Positions 32,335 through 39,727 of a stretch of 64,000 nt of DNA are shown piece after piece. How positions within the stretch are numbered: the stretch's first letter is position 1; each line of letters starts with the position of its first letter. The stretch spans positions 186,001-250,000 of the forward strand of contig NZ_SPQK01000002.1 in the NCBI RefSeq assembly GCF_004570875.1. Reading direction: 5' to 3'. The notes beneath the pieces are model-generated. The model was not told where the DNA came from and did not search any database. It was given only the letters and a program-made list of their open reading frames with translations. The stretch is from Blastococcus sp. CT_GayMR16 (GTDB taxonomy: Bacteria > Actinomycetota > Actinomycetes > Mycobacteriales > Geodermatophilaceae). The position numbers and the translations under genes were made by a program.

Positions 32335-33009
32335 ATGACCGGACCACGCACCCTCGCCGCCGACTACGACCTGTACGAGATCGCCTACCTCGCCGGTGGG
32401 CCGCGCAGAGCCGTCGACACCGCGGTGGTCGCCCTCGTCGAGAGCGGGTGCCTACGGGTGACGCCCCACTCCGGAGGGCTGACCGTCGTGGAGCACCGCC
32501 GCCGCCACTCCCTCGAGGCCGCGGTCCTGGACGCGGTCGGCCTGCGGGGGAACCGCTCGATCGACACCGTCCGCTGGCGGCTCCAGGACGACGAGCGGCT
32601 CCACGCGGTGGGCCAGCGGCTCGAGCGCGACGGACTGGCACGTGGCCGCACGCCGATGCGCCTGCGTCACTGGCACCTGCTCGCGCTGACCGGAGAGGGA
32701 CGGCGGACCCTCCGGCACCTGCGGTCCGACCCGCCGACCGACCGGGTCGCCGGCGAGACCGGCGCGCTGGTGGTCGCCCTGTCCGGACCGGAACGCATGG
32801 CGGACGCCGACGTCCGGGCGGCCGTCTTCGAGCCGCCACGGCCCGCTCGGTCCCGCTGGTCGGCCCCACGTGACCGGTACGCCGCCGGGTACAGCCCGCA
32901 CTCCCACGGCTGGTCCGGTGGGGCCGCGGACAGCGGCGGCTTCGGCGGCTTCGGCGGCGGCTTCTGCGGTGACGGCGGCAGCGGGGGCGGGGACGGCGGC
33001 GGCTGCTGA
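32335..33009 (+). CDS. TIGR04222-type protein with Gly/Cys-rich tail
   Basis: The N-terminal 130 residues (DLYEIAYLAGGPRRAVDTAVVALVESG) match the TIGR04222 domain of unknown function; the C-terminal tail is FGGFGGGFCGDGGSGG-like, as in other members. Many members carry two membrane helices between these parts, which I do not see here. The ATG at 32335 follows GAAGGACGTG and is divergent from the DUF5753 regulator. The next open frame, a response-regulator fragment, continues in the same reading frame directly after its TGA. Confidence 0.78.
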   Translation: MTGPRTLAADYDLYEIAYLAGGPRRAVDTAVVALVESGCLRVTPHSGGLTVVEHRRRHSLEAAVLDAVGLRGNRSIDTVRWRLQDDERLHAVGQRLERDGLARGRTPMRLRHWHLLALTGEGRRTLRHLRSDPPTDRVAGETGALVVALSGPERMADADVRAAVFEPPRPARSRWSAPRDRYAAGYSPHSHGWSGGAADSGGFGGFGGGFCGDGGSGGGDGGGC

Positions 33010-33432
33010 ACCCGGCCGCTCGTCACCCCGTCGTTCGACGACGACGAGGACGTGTTCGCCGCGCTGCGGGCCGGTGCTGTCGGATATCTGCTCAAGGACG
33101 TCTCGGGCGACCGCCTGGTCGAGGCGCTGCTGGCCGCGGCGCGGGGCGAGTCGGTGTTGCAGCCCTCGGTCGCCGCCAAGGTGGTCGCCCGGTTCGCGGC
33201 CATGCCCGACGACGCCGCACCACGACCCCAGCCGTTGGTCGTGCCACTGTCCGATCGCGAGCTCGCGGTGCTGCGGCTGCTGGGCGACGGATGCAGCAAC
33301 CGGGAGATCGCCTCGTCGCTGTTCCTCGCCGAGGGGACCGTCAAGAACCACGTCACCAACGTGCTGGCCAAGCTGGGCGCGCGCGACCGTACGCAGGCGG
33401 CCCTCCGGGGACGGTCACTCGGGCTGGTCTGA
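33010..33432 (+). pseudogene. 5'-truncated NarL/LuxR-family response regulator
   Basis: The sequence after the TIGR04222 stop reads TRPLVTPSFDDDEDVFAALRAGAVGYLLKD, which is the second half of a receiver domain from strand beta-4 on (compare LVLTTFDDDE...). An intact LuxR helix-turn-helix follows (LSDRELAVLRLLGDGCSNREIASSL...VKNHVTNVL). About 70-80 N-terminal residues, including the phosphorylated Asp, are missing, and the preceding DNA belongs to another gene. A GTG at 33052 could start a 126-residue DNA-binding fragment, but without a clear ribosome binding site. The junction at about 33010 looks like a deletion fusion. No sensor kinase is adjacent. Confidence 0.7.
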
Positions 33433-33435
33433 GGC

Positions 33436-33467
33436 GAGGTCACGGAGGTGACCTCAGGTCATGACCT
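33436..33467. repeat. Clustered GGTCA palindromes after the LuxR fragment
   Basis: GAGGTCAC-GGAG-GTGACCTC (33436-33455) is a perfect 8-base stem-loop, followed at once by the 12-base palindrome AGGTCATGACCT (33456-33467). Together they give four GGTCA half-sites in 32 bases. It may act as terminator of the upstream remnant or as operator of the membrane gene at 33511. Confidence 0.5.
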
Positions 33468-33510
33468 CTGGCACCTGGCAGTGCCCTCGCCGCACCCGAG
33501 GCTTTGCCCC

Positions 33511-33924
33511 ATGGACACGCAGACCCGGAACCCGTCGACCCGTCCCACCTCGCGCGGCCGCGCCGTGTGGCACCTCGTCCGGCACTACCTCGAGATGGTC
33601 GTGGCGATGCTCGTCGGCATGATCGTGCTCGGTCCAGTGGAGGACCTGGTGTGGCCCGCCCTGACCACCCGCACGGACGTCGGGGTGATGGTCATGGCGA
33701 CCAACATGGCGATCGGGATGGGCGCCTGGATGCGATTCCGCGGCCACTCGTGGCGGCCGATCGCGGAGATGTCGGCGTCGATGTACGTGCCGTTCGCCAT
33801 GCTGCTCGTGCCCTTCTGGGCCGGGGCGATCGACGGGGGCACGCTGATGACCTGGGGCCACGTCCTGATGCTGCCGGCGATGGCGCTGGCCCTGCTCCTG
33901 CGACCGGCCGAGTACGCGCACTGA
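33511..33924 (+). CDS. Integral membrane protein of unknown function
   Basis: The 137-residue protein has four hydrophobic segments (about 28-48, 55-72, 88-106 and 112-130) with many Met residues (MVVAMLVGMIVLG, VMVMATNMAIGMGAWM). It resembles small actinobacterial proteins annotated as flagellar-biosynthesis-like or simply membrane proteins; I cannot assign a function. The ATG at 33511 is the third-best in-frame start but the one that begins with the charged segment expected before TM1. Met-rich helices could bind metal, which is a guess. Confidence 0.65.
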   Translation: MDTQTRNPSTRPTSRGRAVWHLVRHYLEMVVAMLVGMIVLGPVEDLVWPALTTRTDVGVMVMATNMAIGMGAWMRFRGHSWRPIAEMSASMYVPFAMLLVPFWAGAIDGGTLMTWGHVLMLPAMALALLLRPAEYAH

Positions 33925-34014
33925 GCAGGTCGGAACTCGAAGGGCCGTGTCCGCGGGCTCCGGTTGCGCGACACTGGCCGCCTGACCTCGTCGTCCCCGT
34001 CCGGACGGAGCATC

Positions 34015-34365
34015 GTGGCGACCTATTCGGTGAACCCCGCAGGGGTGGCGCACGCCCGGGAACTGATCGACGCGCGGCAGTACGTGCTGCGGAGCGAGTG
34101 GGGGCGCGTGCAGCCCTCTGCCGAGGACGAGAACGACTTCCTCGGCGGGCACTCCTGGGACGACTACTCGGCCTGGCACCTGGGCCTGACCGAGGGTGCG
34201 ACCGACGAGACCAAGGGCCGGTACGCCTTCGTCTACGGCGACTTCCGCCGGGTGCACCGCATGGGGCTCATCGCCTGCCAGTACCGGGCGGCCGAGTGGG
34301 GCCACAAGGAGATCGAGCTGGCCGCGCACGATCTCCTCCAGCGCCTGGACGCCACGAAAGCCTGA
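34015..34365 (+). CDS. Conserved hypothetical protein
   Basis: A 116-residue soluble protein, rich in aromatic and acidic residues (SEWGRVQPSAEDENDFLGGHSWDDYSAWHLGL) with a helical end (EWGHKEIELAAHDLLQRL). The same kind of protein is common as a stand-alone gene in actinobacteria, but no function is known to me. I chose the GTG at 34015 because a GGAG lies 4 bases before it; the ATG at 33964 gives 17 extra unconserved-looking residues. Confidence 0.7.
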   Translation: MATYSVNPAGVAHARELIDARQYVLRSEWGRVQPSAEDENDFLGGHSWDDYSAWHLGLTEGATDETKGRYAFVYGDFRRVHRMGLIACQYRAAEWGHKEIELAAHDLLQRLDATKA

Positions 34366-34456
34366 GGTGCTGCGCAGCGTGACGGCACGCCGGGATCCGG
34401 AGCGCGCCGCGACGTGGGCCGGCGATCCCTGGGACCCGGGAGAGCACCCTCCCGCC

Positions 34457-34657
34457 ATGGGCATCCTCGATCGGTTGAAGGCCACGATGGGAGCCGCCAC
34501 CAAGGCCAAGGGGCGAGGTGGCAAGAGTGGTGGGACGGCCGAGCGGAACGTGGGCGGCAGGATCGCCGGGCTGCGGGGCCGGAAGGGTCGCCGCCGCGGC
34601 GGCCCCGAGAGCCCGGCGCCGGGCGGCGGGGAGAACGAACGGAACGTGGGCGGCTGA
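34457..34657 (+). CDS. Small basic protein with repeated ERNVGG motif
   Basis: The 66-residue product starts with an amphipathic MGILDRLKATMGAATKAK segment, like that of CsbD or small stress proteins, and then becomes Gly/Arg-rich. The hexapeptide ERNVGG occurs twice, in the middle (near residue 29) and as the exact C-terminus, encoded by near-identical DNA. I recognise no family. It ends 3 bases before the stop of cobS on the other strand. Confidence 0.5.
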   Translation: MGILDRLKATMGAATKAKGRGGKSGGTAERNVGGRIAGLRGRKGRRRGGPESPAPGGGENERNVGG

Positions 34658-34660
34658 CCC

Positions 34661-35419
34661 TCAGCGCAGCACGGCCGCGGCGACCACCAGGACCGCCGTC
34701 GTCGCCGTCTCTCCCATCGCCCCCATGACATCGCCGGTCACGCCGCCCAGCCGGGTGCGCGCCCGGCGGTAGACGAGTTCGGCGGCGACCAGGCCGGCCG
34801 CCGCGGCGCCCAGGAGGCGCCCGCTCACCGCCGGATCCGCGCCGCTCCCGGCGACGACGACACCGACGACCACGAGCGCGCAGGCCGCCAGCCACGGCGC
34901 CGACACCGTGGCTGCGACCAGGCGGCCGAGCGATGACCCGTCCGCCATCGCGACCCCGGACAGCCCCGTACGCGTCATGGCCAGCCGCGACACCACCACC
35001 GCCGTCCAGAGGGCGAGCCAGCCGACGTCGGTCGCGAGGAGCGCGGCCAGGCAGGCGGCTTGCAGCAGCAGGGTCAGCACCAGGGTGACCACCCCGAACG
35101 GGCCGATGTCGCTCTGGCGCATCACCTGCAGCGCCCGTTCCCGCTCCCGCAGCGGGCCGAGCCCGTCGGCGGTGTCGGCCAGGCCGTCCAGGTGCAGTCC
35201 GCGGGTCAGGACGGCCAGGACGGCGATCCCGAGCACGGCCCCCGCCAGAGGGGAGATCCACCGGTCTCCGAGGACGGCGGCGCCCGTGGCGATGCCGCCG
35301 AGCAGGAACCCGACCAGCGGAGCCCACGGCAGCACCCCGCGCGTCGACGCGGCGGTCCGCGCCGGAACCGGCAGCACCGAGAGCAGCGCGGCCGACTCCA
35401 GCGGCCCGGTCCACCTCAT
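34661..35419 (-). CDS. cobS: Adenosylcobinamide-GDP ribazoletransferase
   Basis: A 252-residue integral membrane enzyme that joins adenosylcobinamide-GDP to alpha-ribazole in the last steps of cobalamin synthesis. The signature LHLDGLADTADGL near residue 75, with its metal-binding Asp residues, and GVxxLVLxLLLQAACLAAL-type helices identify it; about six further hydrophobic segments follow. Its ATG overlaps the cobU stop (ATGA). It closes a leftward group of a phosphatase, cobU and cobS, which together would assemble the nucleotide loop. Confidence 0.93.
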   Translation of the reverse strand: MRWTGPLESAALLSVLPVPARTAASTRGVLPWAPLVGFLLGGIATGAAVLGDRWISPLAGAVLGIAVLAVLTRGLHLDGLADTADGLGPLRERERALQVMRQSDIGPFGVVTLVLTLLLQAACLAALLATDVGWLALWTAVVVSRLAMTRTGLSGVAMADGSSLGRLVAATVSAPWLAACALVVVGVVVAGSGADPAVSGRLLGAAAAGLVAAELVYRRARTRLGGVTGDVMGAMGETATTAVLVVAAAVLR

Positions 35420-35937
35420 CGAAGCCGCTGGGGGAGTCCCGCGACGACGAACCACACCTCGTCGGCGGTGCCGGCCAGCCGCTGGTTCACCGCGCCGAGG
35501 GTGTCGCGGAACAGCCGACCCGACGAGGTCTCGGGGACCACGCCCAGCCCGACCTCGTCGCTCACCGCCACGACATGTGCTGCCGTCATGGTCCACGCGT
35601 TGACCAGGGAGTCGCAGCGGGCGGCCAGTCGCTCCGCCGCACCCGGTTCCTCGGTCCACACGCCGGTCTCGTCCATCAGTGCCGCGACCCAGGTAGTGAC
35701 GCTGTCGACGAGGATCGTGCCGCCGCGCAGCAGGTCGCTCGGCGCCGTCGTCTCCACGGTGGTCCACGACGCCGGCCGCCGGGCGCGGTGGGCGGCGACC
35801 CGCCCGGCCCACTCGGCGTCGTGCGCGGGCCCGGCGGAGGTCGCCAGGTACGTGACGTCCGTGCGTCCCTCGAGCAGGGACTCCGCGTACACGGACTTGC
35901 CCGACCGCGAGCCGCCCAGCACCAGGACCCTGGTCAT
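35416..35937 (-). CDS. cobU: Bifunctional adenosylcobinamide kinase / guanylyltransferase
   Basis: Phosphorylates adenosylcobinamide and transfers GMP to it. The 173-residue protein begins with the P-loop LGGSRSGKS (7-15). It also contains VDSVTTWV, VSDEVGLGVVPE near 130 (the second nucleotide motif) and the RLFRDTLGAVNQRLA segment, all diagnostic of CobU. It is coupled to cobS by ATGA and lies 79 bases downstream of the histidine-phosphatase gene. Confidence 0.95.
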   Translation of the reverse strand: MTRVLVLGGSRSGKSVYAESLLEGRTDVTYLATSAGPAHDAEWAGRVAAHRARRPASWTTVETTAPSDLLRGGTILVDSVTTWVAALMDETGVWTEEPGAAERLAARCDSLVNAWTMTAAHVVAVSDEVGLGVVPETSSGRLFRDTLGAVNQRLAGTADEVWFVVAGLPQRLR

Positions 35938-36016
35938 GGCTCGACTCCGAGCTCGTTGCGCTCCTCGGTCGCCGGTGCTCCCTGCGATGCTCGCTCGCTC
36001 GTCGTCATTGCGGCAC

Positions 36017-36568
36017 TCACTCGCAGATCTCCAGCCGGGTCACCGTGCCGTTGTGCGGCGTGACCACCGGCATCGCGTCCGGCCCGAGACCCGCGGCGAC
36101 GGCCTGGGCGGCCCGGATCGTGTCCCCGTGGGTGACCAGCGCGATCACGTCGGCCGGCGGCTCGGCGCACAGGTGCGTCAGGAAGGCCTCGACCCGGCCG
36201 TGCAGCTCGGCCAGGCTCTCGCCGCCCGCGGCCGCCCAGTGCGGGTCGTTCCAGTCGACGACGTCCCACAGCTCGCGGGACGGGCGGCCCTCGAGATCGC
36301 CGTAACCCTGCTCGCGCAGCGCAGGAGTCATCACCGTCGTCAACCCGGTCGTCCGAGCGCAGTGCTCGGCCGTCTGCACCGCGCGCAGGAGGTCGCTGGA
36401 GAGGAGGGCGCCCGGCTGCAACCGCGCCAGCTCTTCCGCTGCCGCGGCGGCCTGCTCGTGGCCGAGGCCGGTCAGCGGTACGTGCGGGGTCTGGCCCTGC
36501 ATCAGCCCGGCGGCGTTCCACTCGCTCTGCCCGTGTCGCACGAGCAGCAGGGTGAGGGGTCGGGACAT
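36017..36568 (-). CDS. Histidine phosphatase family protein, possible alpha-ribazole phosphatase
   Basis: A 183-residue branch-1 histidine phosphatase with the phosphorylated-His motif LVRHGQSEWN (9-18) and the second catalytic HG in THGDT near 146. Enzymes of this type include phosphoglycerate mutases, glucosyl-3-phosphoglycerate phosphatase and the alpha-ribazole-phosphate phosphatase of cobalamin synthesis. The position just upstream of cobU and cobS on the same strand favours the last, but this is by context only. The ATG at 36568 is divergent from the Fic-like gene. Confidence 0.82.
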   Translation of the reverse strand: MSRPLTLLLVRHGQSEWNAAGLMQGQTPHVPLTGLGHEQAAAAAEELARLQPGALLSSDLLRAVQTAEHCARTTGLTTVMTPALREQGYGDLEGRPSRELWDVVDWNDPHWAAAGGESLAELHGRVEAFLTHLCAEPPADVIALVTHGDTIRAAQAVAAGLGPDAMPVVTPHNGTVTRLEICE

Positions 36569-36632
36569 GGCAGGAGGGAGCGTAGGCGAGGGGCGTGCGG
36601 GGCCGGTTTCGCCGCCTCGTACCGTCGTGGGC

Positions 36633-37421
36633 GTGACCATTCCCGTCCGTCCCGGCGCCGCGCGACCTGCCACGCGCACGGGAGCGCCCGACCCGCTGGC
36701 GCCACTCCTCGACCTCCCCGAGGTGCGCGAGGCCGCGGACGCCGCCCGTGCCGGGATCGACCGCCTGCTCGGCCACAAGGTGCTGCGCCGGGAGTCGGCC
36801 GGGGTCAGCACCGAGTCCGCCCTGCGCGGTGCCCGGGCGTCGGCCGCCCTGGAGGGCGTGGACGTCCCCCTCGCCGAGCTGCGCGCGGGCAACGCCGAGG
36901 ACCCGGTGGTGCAGGGGGCGCTCCGTGTCTCCGCGGGGATCGGGTCGATGGTCGAGACCTGGTCGCGCGCGCCGGGCCAGGTGCTCGCGCGACTGCACGT
37001 GCTGGCCGCGGCGGACCTGGTCGACAGCGGCGACCTCGGCCGGCCGGCCCCGCACGCCGGACCGCGGCTGTCCGGGCTGTTCTCCCTCGTCACCGGGACG
37101 ACGTCCGCCCCTGCTGTGCTCGTGGCCGCGCTGGTGCACGGCGAACTGGCGTCGATCGCCCCGTTCGGCAGCGCCGACGGCGTGGTGGCCCGGGCCGCCG
37201 GCCGCCTGACCGGGATCACCCGCGGGCTGGACCCCAAGGCGGTGTCGGTACCGGAGGTGGGCTTCGCCGAGCTGGGCAGGGACGCGTACACCGAGGCCCT
37301 GGCCGGGTACGCGTCCGGCACCGCGCAGGGGGTCGCCGGCTGGCTGGTGCACTGTTGCCGGGCCACCGAGCACGGGGCGCTCGAGGGTCTCGCGATCTGC
37401 GAGAGCCTGCTCCGCGGCTGA
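36633..37421 (+). CDS. Fic-fold protein lacking the catalytic histidine
   Basis: The 262-residue protein is helical and follows the Fic layout: an N-terminal helix region with SAALEGV (inhibitory-helix-like S/TxxxE(G/N) appearance: RASAALEGVDV) and then LVAALVHGELASIAPFGSADGVVARAAGRL, which aligns with the Fic motif HPFxxGNGRxxR. The catalytic His is replaced by Ala (IAPF), and GNG by SAD/G, so AMP transfer is not expected. Actinobacterial relatives are often mislabelled oxidoreductase. The GTG at 36633 is the most likely start. It runs in the same direction as the aldo/keto reductase 36 bases downstream. Confidence 0.65.
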   Translation: MTIPVRPGAARPATRTGAPDPLAPLLDLPEVREAADAARAGIDRLLGHKVLRRESAGVSTESALRGARASAALEGVDVPLAELRAGNAEDPVVQGALRVSAGIGSMVETWSRAPGQVLARLHVLAAADLVDSGDLGRPAPHAGPRLSGLFSLVTGTTSAPAVLVAALVHGELASIAPFGSADGVVARAAGRLTGITRGLDPKAVSVPEVGFAELGRDAYTEALAGYASGTAQGVAGWLVHCCRATEHGALEGLAICESLLRG

Positions 37422-37457
37422 TCTGCGGGCCGCTCGCCGAGCGCGAACACTGGGCGG

Positions 37458-38447
37458 GTGGAGTACCTCGAGATCGACGGGCTGGGCCCGGTCAGCCGGA
37501 TCGGGCTGGGCACCTGGCAGTTCGGCTCGCGGGAGTGGGGCTACGGAGACGCCTATGCCGATCGCGCGGCCCGGGACATCGTCCGGCGGGCCCGCGAGCT
37601 CGGCATCACCCTCTTCGACACCGCCGAGGTCTACGGGTTCGGCCGCAGCGAGCGCATCCTCGGAGAGGCGCTCGGACACGAGCGGGACGAGGTCGTCGTC
37701 GCCAGCAAGATCTTCCCGGTGGCGCCGTTCCCTGCTGTGGTGCGCCAGCGGTGGGCGGGCAGTGCGCGCCGCCTCGGGCTGACCCGGATCCCGCTCTACC
37801 AGGTGCACCAGCCCAATCCGCTGGTGCCCGACTCGGTGATCATGCCCGGGATGCGGAGCCTGCTCGAGGACGACCGGATCGGTGCTGCGGGCGTCTCCAA
37901 CTACTCGCTGGCGCGGTGGCAGGCGGCCGACACCGCCCTGGGCCGTCCGGTGGTCAGCAACCAGGTGCAGTTCTCCCTCGCCCACGCCGCGCCGCTGGAC
38001 GATCTGGTGCCGTTCGCCGACCGGGAGAACCGGCTGGTCATCGCCTACAGCCCACTCGCCCAGGGACTGCTGGGTGGCCGCTACACCGTCGACAACCGAC
38101 CCGGCGGGGTGCGGGCGGTGAACCCGCTGTTCGGTGCCGAGAACCTGCGTCGGGTGGCACCACTCCTCGACCTGCTGCGGGAGGTGGCCGGCGCGCACCA
38201 GGCCCGGCCGGCCCAGATCGCGCTCGCCTGGCTGATCGGCCTGCCGCGGGTCGTCGTCATCCCCGGTGCCTCGAGCGTCGAGCAGCTGGAGCACAACGCC
38301 GCGGCGGCCGGGATCAGTCTGTCCGCCGACGAGCAGGCCGCACTCACCGCGGCGGCCCGGTCCTTCACGCCGGTGTCGGGTCCCCGGACCGCCGTCGACG
38401 AGATCCGTGAGCGGCTCGGCGGCTGGCTCAGTGCGGCGCGAGGCTGA
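37458..38447 (+). CDS. Aldo/keto reductase
   Basis: A 329-residue TIM-barrel NADPH oxidoreductase. The catalytic tetrad is visible: Asp and Tyr in FDTAEVYGFG (about 53-61), Lys in VASKIFP near 83, and His in VHQPNP near 117. The C-terminal PGASSVEQLEHN binds the cofactor phosphate. It resembles the plant-type perakine/YajO group. The substrate is unknown. It uses GTG as start and overlaps the convergent small membrane gene by 20 bases. Confidence 0.9.
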   Translation: MEYLEIDGLGPVSRIGLGTWQFGSREWGYGDAYADRAARDIVRRARELGITLFDTAEVYGFGRSERILGEALGHERDEVVVASKIFPVAPFPAVVRQRWAGSARRLGLTRIPLYQVHQPNPLVPDSVIMPGMRSLLEDDRIGAAGVSNYSLARWQAADTALGRPVVSNQVQFSLAHAAPLDDLVPFADRENRLVIAYSPLAQGLLGGRYTVDNRPGGVRAVNPLFGAENLRRVAPLLDLLREVAGAHQARPAQIALAWLIGLPRVVVIPGASSVEQLEHNAAAAGISLSADEQAALTAAARSFTPVSGPRTAVDEIRERLGGWLSAARG

Positions 38448-38712
38448 GCCCGACCACCGAGGTGAGGACGACGCCCGCCGCCGCTCCCGCCGCAGCGAGG
38501 AGCCACGCCCCCGAGAGCGCTCCGGCGACGACGCCTCCCACGACGGCGAGCCAGGGGCCGGACAGGGAGAGGAACAGCCCGATGCGACCGGTGGCCGATC
38601 GGCGACGGGGGGCACTGCGCGCGGTCTGGCCGAACAGGACCGCGGCGACGCACACGGCCAGGACGGCCAGCCAGGCGAGGACCACGGTGACCACGTCGGC
38701 AGGATGAACCAC
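38428..38712 (-). CDS. Small two- to three-helix membrane protein
   Basis: A 94-residue hydrophobic protein with segments at about 5-28, 46-66 and 68-90 and a basic loop between the first two (RSAPRRRSATGR). No family is recognised. It ends inside the convergent aldo/keto reductase gene and lies 34 bases downstream of the HAD-IB gene, with which it is probably co-transcribed. Confidence 0.6.
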   Translation of the reverse strand: MVHPADVVTVVLAWLAVLAVCVAAVLFGQTARSAPRRRSATGRIGLFLSLSGPWLAVVGGVVAGALSGAWLLAAAGAAAGVVLTSVVGLSLAPH

Positions 38713-38746
38713 CGAGCTCGAGCTCCGGGAGTGCCCCGCCGATCCG

Positions 38747-39601
38747 TCAGGCCCCGCGGCGCCGCCGTCGTCCGGTCAGGGGGCCGGGCACGTCGACGGC
38801 GGAGGCCGCCAGACCCGACCGGAGCGCGCGGTGCCGGGCGTACCAGGCCAGGCCGACCACCGCCGCGCCGACGCCCATCGCGGCACCGGTGACGACCGGT
38901 GTCGGCGGGGCGGAGAATCGCGCGCGCATGTTGACCGGGCGGGTGAACTGCAGCACCGGCCAGCCGTTTTCCAGCGCGGCCTTGCGCAGACCGCGGTCGG
39001 GATTCACCGCGGTCGGGTGGCCGACCGCCGAGAGCATCGGCAGGTCGGTGATGGAGTCGCTGTAGGCGTAGCAGTCGGCGAGGTCGTAGCCACCCTCGGC
39101 GGCCACCGCGAGCATGGCCGCGGCCTTGTTCGCTCCGTACGCGTAGAAGTCGATCTCGCCGGTGTAGCGGCCGTCGACGGTGACCATGCGGGTGGCGACC
39201 ACCCGGTCGACTCCCAGCATCTCCCCGATCGGCTCGACCATCTCCGCTCCCGAGCTGGAGACGATCACGATCTCGCGGCCGGCTGCCCGGTGTTCCTCGA
39301 TCAGGTCTGCGGCTTCGGCGTAGACGAGCGGGTCGACGATCTCGTGCAGCGTCTCGCGGACGATGTCGTGCACCGTCTCGGCGTCCCAGCCGGTGACCAT
39401 GCTGGTCAGCTGCGCGCGCAGTCGTTCCATCTGCTGGGCGTCGGCGCCGGCGCGGGAGAAGACGAGCTGGGCGTAGGCGGTCTTGAGGACGGCGCGGCGA
39501 TTGATCAGGCCGCCCTGGAAGAACGGCCGGCCGAAGGCCAGGGTGCTGGACTTGGCGATGACCGTCTTGTCCAGGTCGAAGAACGCCGCTGCGCGGGTCA
39601 C
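38747..39601 (-). CDS. HAD-IB family phosphatase (SerB-like, TIGR01490 type)
   Basis: The 284-residue protein has HAD motif I FFDLDKTVIAKSS (7-19), motif II VSSSG, and motif III/IV AAMLAVAAEGGYDLADCYAYSDSITDLPML, ending in a hydrophobic segment and a basic tail (TGRRRRRGA) that suggest membrane attachment. Mycobacterial and Streptomyces relatives lie beside ssd and the Tad locus, as here. Some members are lysophospholipid phosphatases fused to acyltransferases, so a lipid substrate is plausible. The start GTG at 39601 gives the exact domain start. Confidence 0.88.
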   Translation of the reverse strand: MTRAAAFFDLDKTVIAKSSTLAFGRPFFQGGLINRRAVLKTAYAQLVFSRAGADAQQMERLRAQLTSMVTGWDAETVHDIVRETLHEIVDPLVYAEAADLIEEHRAAGREIVIVSSSGAEMVEPIGEMLGVDRVVATRMVTVDGRYTGEIDFYAYGANKAAAMLAVAAEGGYDLADCYAYSDSITDLPMLSAVGHPTAVNPDRGLRKAALENGWPVLQFTRPVNMRARFSAPPTPVVTGAAMGVGAAVVGLAWYARHRALRSGLAASAVDVPGPLTGRRRRRGA

Positions 39602-39727
39602 AAGACACGACTGTAAGTGGAACGGAATCCGGTAGGAGACCTCGCGCGCCGTCCACACCCGTTCGGGTCATCCACAGTTCTTCGTTCGTTCTGGCACTGT
39701 CTGCCCGCTCGCTGGTGGGGTCGCGCC

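Noticed and set aside
35934-39671. A 1245-codon minus-strand open frame over the Fic-like and aldo/keto reductase genes
   Set aside because: Its composition is that of an antisense shadow in very GC-rich DNA, and it conflicts with four recognisable genes.
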